Of a stretch of DNA of 43,078 nucleotides, positions 33,883 to 40,494 are shown one piece after another. Origin of the DNA: Haliscomenobacter sp. (GTDB lineage: Bacteria > Bacteroidota > Bacteroidia > Chitinophagales > Saprospiraceae); the NCBI RefSeq assembly GCF_016718685.1, contig NZ_JADKCX010000045.1, positions 1-43,078 on the forward strand, given 5' to 3'. Position 1 is the stretch's first letter. Every line of letters begins with the position of its first letter. The notes below the pieces were generated by a model, which saw only the letters and a program-made list of their open reading frames with translations, searched no databases and was not told the DNA's origin. A program made the translations under genes and the position numbers.

Positions 33883-34525
33883 CTAAACGATCATATTGTG
33901 GATAATCGTTGCCAGGGAATGTTGGGGTAGAACCTCCTGGAGTACGCAATCTTGTCTTGTACTCGCGGTCACGTACCAATACAAACAATGGGCTCTTACC
34001 AAAGTTGTTGAACGTTTCACGGTTCACCACCAACAGGTTATTCAGCGCCATGGGGTCTCCACAACGGTCTTCAAACGTACACCAGTTGATCACGGTGTAA
34101 GTCCGGAAGATTTTGTAGCACTCATCATCTGATGCATCGTAACGCTTCTCAGCAATGTTCACCGACAAGATGTCGCAACCCAATTCATCCGTAATTACCG
34201 TATCCACAACCGGTGTTTTGCAATCGGTGATCGCATCCGCTGGGAATTTGATGTCGTATTCGTGGCGTGGAAGTACAGTGATGGTCTGTGAGCAAGAGAT
34301 CACAATTGGCCCTTTAACCGTTTCTTTGGTCAATTTCCAGGTACGGGTAATGGTACCATAACCACACTTCAGTTTTTTAGAAACCGAATAAACCGTATCC
34401 AAATTGGCACAATCGCTACCTGAAGTGATGGTTACATCACCGTAGATGGCTGCAGAAGCCACTTTGTCTTCAATGATCGCCAGGTTTTTGTCATAACAAT
34501 CAACCGTGAGATCCCATGGCTGCAC
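33809..34525 (-). CDS. locus B fragment 5
   Basis: The frame encodes DVTITSGSDCANLDTVYSVS, GPIVISCSQTITVLPRHEYD and VLVRDREYKTRLRTPGGSTP. It continues to about 33850, after which the reading frame of fragment 6 carries on the protein. Confidence 0.7.
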   Translation of the reverse strand: MQPWDLTVDCYDKNLAIIEDKVASAAIYGDVTITSGSDCANLDTVYSVSKKLKCGYGTITRTWKLTKETVKGPIVISCSQTITVLPRHEYDIKFPADAITDCKTPVVDTVITDELGCDILSVNIAEKRYDASDDECYKIFRTYTVINWCTFEDRCGDPMALNNLLVVNRETFNNFGKSPLFVLVRDREYKTRLRTPGGSTPTFPGNDYPQYDRLDEGTDPRQTPVLIWWNAEQPDLGV

Positions 34526-34592
34526 ACAAGTTGGTGCTACTTTGTCTTCGATCAGTACATCGTTCCAGCAGTAGTTCCAGTTGCCGTAAACG

Positions 34593-36044
34593 TCAGCTCC
34601 CCCACAATTCGATGGTTACGCGCTCATTCAAATCGCAGCAGAAGAAATCAACTGCATCTTGCAGTGGAGTCATCACTTTGCCACCTTTGGTCGAGAAAGC
34701 TTCCCCACGGTCATTGATGTCACCGTCGCCGTTGATGTCGATACCGTCATATTTCTGGCTGCCATCGCTGTTGAGGAAGTCGCCATCTGAAATCGGCCAG
34801 ATGTTATCACCCAGTTCATCAAATTTAGCCTGGGCATTGTCGAAATCAACTGGGTCAATTTTGCCGTTGCCGTTGCTGTCGTAGCCTTTCTGGATGTAGC
34901 TAGCCCAACAAGCAGTAGGTACATTGCGACGAACTGCAATCCAAGCCAACTTACAGTTGTCCCAAGAGCCTTCATCGATGTCCTCAGCAGTAACCTGGGC
35001 ATAACCATTCACATAGCCATTGGCGTTGCTCAAGCTGATGTGCAGGTCATCATCACACTTCATTACAGGTGCAATCTTGTCCTTCACTTCGAACTCGAAG
35101 CAATAAGTAGAGGCATTGTAGCAACCGTCAAAAGCTTCGATTTTCATGATGTGGCGACCAATAGGTACCCCAATCATCTGGCCATTCATGATGGCATAAT
35201 CAACTTTTTCCCAAGCGATGCAGCATCCGTCTTCTTCATCGTCATCATCACAGGCAATGAAACCATCTTCATCTGGGTGTGAGTAAACCAAAATACCTTT
35301 AACATAACGGTCTTTGGTGTATACACTTACACTGACGTTAGCCAGGTTACAGTTGTCTTTGATCTCAACGCCAAATGCGCTCTTGATGCCTGGGATGGTC
35401 ACTGGGAAAGCAGCGGTGCAATCCATTGGGCCAGTAGAGATATCATAAGGTGCATGGTGCGCCAAGTCATATTTTGGCCCCTCAAAATCACCAATTTTGA
35501 TCAGGATGTGGAACGTATCTACAACTTTACCTTCACACCAATCAAATACATACAACTCACGGTCGATCTTCACACCTTTGCCACCACAAATTGGGAACTC
35601 GGTGTCCTTGGTCGTTACAGAGTAGTTGCACTCCAACTTGTCGATGTAAATCTTCCGTGGGTTACTACCGGTGTCAAAATAACCGGTGAAAAATGGAGTC
35701 ACATCGTCGTGCAGGATCAGGCTCTTGTCAGCTGTACAAGACTGGTAAGTCACCGTCCAGTTGTAGCCTACTTCGTCAAGTTCAACGCCTTCTTCGCCTT
35801 CTACTGGACGACCACCTGGTTCGCCAATTTCGAATCTAAGGTCATCATCACTGTCATCATCGATAGCAGAATCAAAAGACAAATCCAAAGCAGGGCGCTT
35901 GAAGTAGATGTTCTGGATGTAGGCATCAGCACGCATGCCGTTGCAATCCGTAGCCACCCATTCGCGCTCGATTTTGGCGTAATGTAGCCATCGCGCGTAA
36001 ACTCGATGTCGGTACAAGAGTAGAACTCCACTTTGTCCGTCCAC
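34593..36044 (-). CDS. locus B fragment 4 (largest body fragment)
   Basis: From YAKIEREWVATDCNGMRADA this frame covers the acidic segment AIDDDSDDDLRFEIGEPGGR, then YNWTVTYQSCTADKSLILHD and an unusual acidic and Cys stretch (DEDGFIACDDDDEEDGCCIA). The HYR-like start EVKDKIAPVMKCDDDLHISL and an EF-hand-like DSNGNGKIDP follow. It ends at ELWGS because of the extra C in the run 34599-34603. The first 20 residues are out of frame. Confidence 0.75.
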   Translation of the reverse strand: MDGQSGVLLLYRHRVYARWLHYAKIEREWVATDCNGMRADAYIQNIYFKRPALDLSFDSAIDDDSDDDLRFEIGEPGGRPVEGEEGVELDEVGYNWTVTYQSCTADKSLILHDDVTPFFTGYFDTGSNPRKIYIDKLECNYSVTTKDTEFPICGGKGVKIDRELYVFDWCEGKVVDTFHILIKIGDFEGPKYDLAHHAPYDISTGPMDCTAAFPVTIPGIKSAFGVEIKDNCNLANVSVSVYTKDRYVKGILVYSHPDEDGFIACDDDDEEDGCCIAWEKVDYAIMNGQMIGVPIGRHIMKIEAFDGCYNASTYCFEFEVKDKIAPVMKCDDDLHISLSNANGYVNGYAQVTAEDIDEGSWDNCKLAWIAVRRNVPTACWASYIQKGYDSNGNGKIDPVDFDNAQAKFDELGDNIWPISDGDFLNSDGSQKYDGIDINGDGDINDRGEAFSTKGGKVMTPLQDAVDFFCCDLNERVTIELWGS

Positions 36045-36421
36045 TTCAGCGTTACTTTACAACCGCAATTGAAGCAGTTGTCTTTGTAATACGCATAACC
36101 CAGGTTTCTGATGTTGTCAGCTACCAAGCCTGGAGGAATCAAACCCAATTGGCAATTGTCGCCCGTTCCAGCAACACCTTCAGCGTTGGTGATGGTGCGG
36201 CCATCCGTTGCATTCGCAGCAGGACGTGGAGATGAAGTTGCACCTACGTTACCAATGGTCAAACGGTTGTTCATCACATAGTTGACATCGTAGCAATCCA
36301 AGGTGATGTCTGCAGGAGCACAAATCAAGGCAGGTGCAGTTTTGTCTTCAGCGGTGATTTTACCCCAGCAAATGATGGTGCCATCGGGTTGAACAAACCA
36401 TACGTCCAAACCCCTGCACAA
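35801..36421 (-). CDS. locus B fragment 3
   Basis: True sequence runs from DGTIICWGKITAEDKTAPAL through LDCYDVNYVMNNRLTIGNVG to CTDIEFTRDGY, where a missing base near 35978 shifts the frame. It contains one HYR-like module. Confidence 0.7.
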   Translation of the reverse strand: MCRGLDVWFVQPDGTIICWGKITAEDKTAPALICAPADITLDCYDVNYVMNNRLTIGNVGATSSPRPAANATDGRTITNAEGVAGTGDNCQLGLIPPGLVADNIRNLGYAYYKDNCFNCGCKVTLKWTDKVEFYSCTDIEFTRDGYITPKSSANGWLRIATACVLMPTSRTSTSSALLWICLLILLSMMTVMMTLDSKLANQVVVQ

Positions 36422-36801
36422 TCGATGACATCATTATTGGTAGGGTTGTTGTCCATGACCCGAACGTAGGCTCCGGTACAAGAATTTCCATCAGAGACCA
36501 GATTGCGGGTGAGTTTGAATTGGCAATTGGCATCCAAAGTAACGGTGACATTGTAACAGCCGCAGCTAATGGATGCTTCAGTACAAAGCGTTCCATTGTT
36601 AGCGAAGTTGTTTACATAACGTTCCGTTCCGGTTCCATCCGAAACAGTATTGCTGTAATCTCCCGCGCCCATACCGGGAGCAGCAGAGTTGGGATCAGAG
36701 CCATTGTTGAAGAGGCGAATACCATCTACGCAACCACCACCGGGTAGGGTAAAATGGAAAATCAATTTCTCTTGTCCACCGGATAAAATTGACCGGGGCA
36801 C
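36325..36801 (-). CDS. locus B fragment 2
   Basis: True sequence runs from SGGQEKLIFHFTLPGGGCVD (end of the N-terminal module) through CGCYNVTVTLDANCQFKLTR to IDCAGVWTYGLFNP. This stretch is where the module shared with the TSP3 gene joins the body shared with locus A. Confidence 0.7.
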   Translation of the reverse strand: MPRSILSGGQEKLIFHFTLPGGGCVDGIRLFNNGSDPNSAAPGMGAGDYSNTVSDGTGTERYVNNFANNGTLCTEASISCGCYNVTVTLDANCQFKLTRNLVSDGNSCTGAYVRVMDNNPTNNDVIDCAGVWTYGLFNPMAPSFAGVKSPLKTKLHLP

Positions 36802-37114
36802 CTAAAGAACCCAATCCGTGAAAGTCACTGCCGGGGGCCGCACCAGGAGCGAAGGCGTTGGAGTTGTCGTCCCAAGCACCCGCTTCTACACTGGTAATCA
36901 CTAAATCAGCATTGGGAACCGATGCAGGTACCACGATCGAGATTTGTGAGGGGCCCCAGAAGAAGGTCGCATTACTCGTGGAAGGTAATGCGTACACCTC
37001 ATAACGCGTGTTGGGGATACTGTACCGAACAGTCAATTGTAAGTTTTGGGCTGTAGCACTTATCCCTAAAAACAGAAATAACAAACAGCTAAAAAGATGT
37101 ATATTCTTTTTCAT
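36695..37114 (-). CDS. locus B fragment 1: signal peptide and N-terminal module
   Basis: The frame begins with the signal peptide and encodes YSIPNTRYEVYALPSTSNAT and FFWGPSQISIVVPASVPNAD up to GSLGAPVNF, then shifts near 36783. The in-frame Met 15 codons upstream (37159) is not needed because the signal peptide starts at 37114. Confidence 0.75.
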   Translation of the reverse strand: MKKNIHLFSCLLFLFLGISATAQNLQLTVRYSIPNTRYEVYALPSTSNATFFWGPSQISIVVPASVPNADLVITSVEAGAWDDNSNAFAPGAAPGSDFHGLGSLGAPVNFIRWTREIDFPFYPTRWWLRRWYSPLQQWL

Positions 37115-37144
37115 TTTAAGAGATTTCAATGGCGTTTGAAAACT

Positions 37145-37171
37145 GGGCTGGCAATTCATTCTTGCCAGCCC
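37145..37171 (-). terminator. intercistronic hairpin between TSP3 gene 1 and locus B
   Basis: GGGCTGGCAA and TTGCCAGCCC form a perfect 10-bp stem with a 7-base loop in the 71-base gap between the TSP3 gene stop (37186) and the locus B start (37114). On the minus strand only AGTTTTC follows, so it may be a weak terminator or an RNA-processing element. Confidence 0.6.
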
Positions 37172-37185
37172 TTAATGAGATGATC

Positions 37186-40100
37186 TTATGGAAGTTGCTC
37201 TATGAAGAGGTCATAGTTGTACAAATCCAGCGTATTCAAGGTGTAATTGGTAATCATATTGGTAAAGATGAAGGTCGGATCATTGTTGGTTCCTTGGTAC
37301 TTCACTTTACCGTCCATGTTGATGTCACCGTAGAAATAGCCGAATCCCTGGTCGAAGTTGTACGTTCCAGTTGCATTGGGGTGCCCAAGTACCTGGTTCA
37401 GCACGCTGGAGTTATCACTGCTCGTACCTTGGTACTTCACTTTGGTATCGGCATTGGCGTTGCCCGCCCAAAGTGCACGTATGCTGCCAATAGTGATCAT
37501 TTCTGCTCCATCGTAACCGTTCTTGTTGTAGAGATTTGCATTGGACATGGTAGTAAAATCAACCGTTGTGCCAGCAAGCGTCAATGTCCGGACAGTCTCG
37601 GTCATCGCACCCAAATGGTTGCGGTGTTTAACCGCGATGAAATAGCCATTCCCCGCTGCGCCATTGATGGTCAATGGTGAAGTGCCATCGATTGGACTGA
37701 CCACATCCCCGTCGCGCTGTACCAAGGCAACCCGGGTTTCAACTACCGTAGCGGAGTTGGCAGCACTGCGCAATTCAATGAACACCCAGTCTACAATGGC
37801 GTTGTTGGTTCCAGCATTGGCATTCAGTACGGTATTAGTAGTACTTGCGGCTCCACCGCTACCAGCATGGGCAAAGCGTGGATTGCCAGAAGTAGTATAA
37901 GGATCATTGAGCGGAATGTAATTCCCGGAACGTAAGTCATCACGCATGATGCCCGTAGTACCTGTGCCAAACAAGGCACCTTGAAGCAGAACTTTTACCA
38001 ACAATTTAGCTTGTTGGTCATCATTTGCACTACCTACAACAGGGTTTGTACCATTGGTTATTTCCTGGCCGTCGCTCACTCCTCCATTGTCACTATCCGT
38101 ATCCATTGGGTTGGTTGAACCTTTGCCCGCAAGTGGTCCTGTAGCATTTACTTCCACCCCATCGCTCAAGCCATCAGCATCGCTATCGGCGTTATTTGGG
38201 TTGGTTTCACCACTTCCCGTAGTGCTGCTGTTGCCGATGACAGGATTGTCTTGATTACCATTAAAATTGGGATCTTCAACCCCGTCATTCAAGCCGTCGT
38301 TGTCGCTGTCATTATCGGTAGGATCAGTAGTAGTGGTCGGGTCCGCATCCGGAACAAAACCTGCGCTTGTACCACTCAGGGGACCAGTACCATCGGGATC
38401 GGCTACGCCAGTAGTTAGGCCTTTTTCAACCCCATCCTTGATGCCATCGTTGTCGGTATCATTGTCGGCAGGATCGGTTTCGCCAGCGTCAACTACACCG
38501 TCTTTGTCAACATCTTCAATACCATCAGCCAAGCCGTCATCGTCGCTATCCAAATCCAGGGGACTGGTTTCGCCAGCATCAACTATACCGTCTTTATCTT
38601 TGTCTTCTACCCCATCAAGGATACCGTCATTGTCAGTATCGTTATCAGAGGGGTCAGTTTCGCCGGGATCTACTACCCCATCTTTGTCTTTGTCTTCAAT
38701 GCCATCGCCGATGCCATCGCCATCACTATCTGCATTGCCTGGATCGGTTTCACCAGGATCAAGCACACCATCCTTGTCTTCGTCCTCTACCCCATCCGGA
38801 ATACCATCACCATCCGTATCGTTACTGGCAGGATTGCTTTCACCGGGATCTACTATCCCATCTCCATCGGTATCCTCTACCCCATCAGGAATGCCATCAC
38901 CATCTGAATCACCACTGAGTGGATTACTTTCTCCTGGATCAACCACCCCATCTTTGTCTTTGTCTTCTACTCCATCTGGAATACCGTCGTTGTCGGAGTC
39001 GGGATCGTTAGGGTCGGTTTCACCAGAATCAATTTGACCATCTTTGTCCTTATCCTCTAGGTTGTCAGGAATACCATCACCATCCGTATCAGTCGATTTA
39101 GGGTTGGTTGTTGTACTTGGGTCCGCATCAGGAACATAGTTAGGGCTGCTTGGATTGGTACCCATAGCAGGGCCCGCACCATCAGGATCGGGTACAGGAG
39201 TGTTTATACCCAATTCAGTACCGTCGTTGATGCCATCGTTATCGGTATCGGGGTCGTTTGGATCCGTACCTGCGGTAGCTTCGGCGCCATCTGACACGCC
39301 ATCGTCATCGCTGTCGGCATCATTCGGGTTGGGATCTGCGGGGCCAGTCAACCCATCATTGTCTGGATCGTTGTCGCGGTAATCCAAATCCCCGCCAGTA
39401 TTTACATCAACGTCAGTGTCTATGAGGGCAGTTTTAGGTGAGGAAATACCTGCATTAACGGGTCCAAAAATTGAGTCGTCGCTGTCCACCGCATTATCCA
39501 AACCGTCGTTGTCGGTATCCGTTCCGGTTAGGGCAGGCAGTCCACTTTCAGCTGCATCTAAACCGTCTTCATTATCCGCGTTGGTATCCAGGTAATCGGG
39601 GCCATCTGTACCATCGGTATTGACCGGAGTAAGTCCAGCATTTCCTGCGCCTTCATAGGCGTTGTCCAAACCATCACCATCACTATCGCTGCCACTTGGA
39701 ACCACATAGCCCAGGGTAGTTTGCGCTTCGATGTTGTCTGGAATACCATCGTTGTCGCTATCAAGATCAAGGGAATTTTTGATTCCATCGGTGTCGCCGT
39801 TGGCGGCGGCATCTTCTACGGTATCGAGAATCCCGTCATTGTCGTCATCAATGTCAACATTATCGGTTACGCCATCGGCATCGGTATCTGCGAAGCAAGT
39901 GGTACCGTTGTTGTTGTAATTGCCAATGTAAACATCCGCAACGTTCCCGTTGTCGATGGTGTTGGCGAAGTCACCGCCGCCCATCCCGGGCGCAGCGGAG
40001 TTAGGATCGGTTCCGTTGATGAAAAGGCGTAAGCCCGGCGTACAGGCCCCACCCGGTAGGCTAAAATAAAAAATAAGCACTTCTTGTCCACTGGTAAAAT

Positions 40101-40425
40101 CAACCGAGGAGCCCAGCGAACCTACGCCGTGGAAGTCATGCGCCGGATCGGCGGTTGGAGCATAAACACGTGAATTGTCCAACCAAGCACCAGCATTCAC
40201 ACTATTGATGGTAAACGCAGTATTGGAAATCGAGGGTGGAACCACAATGGTGATCTGTGAAGGGCCCCAGGTAAAAGCTGGATTGGTAGCATCCGGGCGG
40301 GCGTAGACCTCGTATCGCGTTAAGGGGATGTTGTAACGCAGGGTCAGTTCGATGTTTTGCCCGACCAAGGCCCCCCCAAGCAACATTAGCCCCAAAAATG
40401 CTAGAAGTTGTAAAGATCGTCTCAT
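37186..40425 (-). CDS. secreted TSP3/calcium-binding repeat protein 1 (1079 aa)
   Basis: ATG 40425 starts signal peptide MRRSLQLLAFLGLMLLGGAL (cleavage near VGQ). Residues about 22-165 form the N-terminal module shared with locus B (RYEVYARPD, WGPSQITIVVPP, GSDPNSAAPGMG-like block). Residues about 170-815 are Asp-rich thrombospondin type 3-like repeats (DTDADGVTDNVDIDDDNDGI), including seven 30-residue units of the type DSDGDGIPDGVEDKDKDGVV. The last 260 residues are a module also found in TSP3 protein 2: LLQGALFGTGTTGIMRDDLR, AIVDWVFVELR, VALVQRDGDVVSP, KHRNHLGAM and two VKYQG repeats. No typical NPxP-like T9SS motif is visible at the end. It is probably an adhesin or surface-layer protein stabilised by calcium. 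Confidence 0.88.
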   Translation of the reverse strand: MRRSLQLLAFLGLMLLGGALVGQNIELTLRYNIPLTRYEVYARPDATNPAFTWGPSQITIVVPPSISNTAFTINSVNAGAWLDNSRVYAPTADPAHDFHGVGSLGSSVDFTSGQEVLIFYFSLPGGACTPGLRLFINGTDPNSAAPGMGGGDFANTIDNGNVADVYIGNYNNNGTTCFADTDADGVTDNVDIDDDNDGILDTVEDAAANGDTDGIKNSLDLDSDNDGIPDNIEAQTTLGYVVPSGSDSDGDGLDNAYEGAGNAGLTPVNTDGTDGPDYLDTNADNEDGLDAAESGLPALTGTDTDNDGLDNAVDSDDSIFGPVNAGISSPKTALIDTDVDVNTGGDLDYRDNDPDNDGLTGPADPNPNDADSDDDGVSDGAEATAGTDPNDPDTDNDGINDGTELGINTPVPDPDGAGPAMGTNPSSPNYVPDADPSTTTNPKSTDTDGDGIPDNLEDKDKDGQIDSGETDPNDPDSDNDGIPDGVEDKDKDGVVDPGESNPLSGDSDGDGIPDGVEDTDGDGIVDPGESNPASNDTDGDGIPDGVEDEDKDGVLDPGETDPGNADSDGDGIGDGIEDKDKDGVVDPGETDPSDNDTDNDGILDGVEDKDKDGIVDAGETSPLDLDSDDDGLADGIEDVDKDGVVDAGETDPADNDTDNDGIKDGVEKGLTTGVADPDGTGPLSGTSAGFVPDADPTTTTDPTDNDSDNDGLNDGVEDPNFNGNQDNPVIGNSSTTGSGETNPNNADSDADGLSDGVEVNATGPLAGKGSTNPMDTDSDNGGVSDGQEITNGTNPVVGSANDDQQAKLLVKVLLQGALFGTGTTGIMRDDLRSGNYIPLNDPYTTSGNPRFAHAGSGGAASTTNTVLNANAGTNNAIVDWVFIELRSAANSATVVETRVALVQRDGDVVSPIDGTSPLTINGAAGNGYFIAVKHRNHLGAMTETVRTLTLAGTTVDFTTMSNANLYNKNGYDGAEMITIGSIRALWAGNANADTKVKYQGTSSDNSSVLNQVLGHPNATGTYNFDQGFGYFYGDINMDGKVKYQGTNNDPTFIFTNMITNYTLNTLDLYNYDLFIEQLP
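38461..39090 (-). repeat. seven tandem 90-base units inside TSP3 gene 1
   Basis: Starting at DTDGDGIPDNLEDKDKDG and ending before DTDNDGIKDGVE, seven consecutive 30-residue units follow one pattern, D(S/T)DxDGIxDGVEDxDxDGxxDxGE(T/S)xPxxx. The 90-base period keeps the reading frame when units are gained or lost. Confidence 0.85.
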
Positions 40426-40454
40426 GATAATACAGATTTGGATTTTGGATAAAG

Positions 40455-40479
40455 GGGCGCCCAATCTCAATGGGCGCCC
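40455..40479 (-). terminator. intercistronic hairpin between TSP3 genes 2 and 1
   Basis: GGGCGCCCA and TGGGCGCCC form a perfect 9-bp stem with the 7-base loop ATCTCAA in the 69-base gap between the two TSP3 genes. On the minus strand it is followed by CCCCTTTATCC, a weak T-run. Confidence 0.6.
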
Positions 40480-40494
40480 GGGTCTTGATTTGGT

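Larger units (their letters stand above)
32834..36560 (-). repeat. long direct repeat, copy B (partner 20097-23800)
   Basis: This is the locus B half of the repeat shared with locus A. Compared with A, it keeps about 150 bases around 33560-33960 that A lacks. It has a different acidic segment at about 35215-35290. Ends are approximate. Confidence 0.8.
31595..37114 (-). pseudogene. locus B: giant secreted multidomain protein with T9SS sorting domain, broken into seven frames
   Basis: The true start is ATG 37114 with signal peptide MKKNIHLFSCLLFLFLGISA (cleavage near TAQ). Reading across frames gives about 1,835 residues. An N-terminal module (TRYEVYALP ... WGPSQISIVVP) is shared with the downstream-numbered TSP3 gene. 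The Cys-rich and HYR-like body is shared with locus A. Then come dockerin-like repeats, a cohesin-like domain and a T9SS sorting domain ending KKMVLLNK. Frames change near 36783 (+1), 36390 (-1), 35978 (-1), 34599 (+1), 33850 (+1) and 32962 (-1). At 34599-34603 B has five C where A has four and is in frame; at 32962 B lacks an A that A has. Long frames without substitution stops suggest recent damage or consensus error. Confidence 0.82.

Noticed and set aside
18866..37114. Programmed ribosomal frameshifting as the explanation of broken loci A and B
   Set aside because: Shifts are at different places in the two copies, go in both directions and lack common slippery sites.
18866..37114. Insertion sequence or composite transposon bounded by the long direct repeats
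   Set aside because: The repeats are protein-coding paralogues; no transposase, terminal inverted repeats or target duplications were seen.
38267..39037. 256-residue Ser/Pro-rich open frame on the plus strand
   Set aside because: It is the antisense of the Asp-rich 90-base repeats; its periodic sequence is produced by the repeat.
38461..39090. Regularly spaced repeats resembling a CRISPR array
   Set aside because: Units are contiguous 90-base coding repeats with no unique spacers and lie inside a protein gene.
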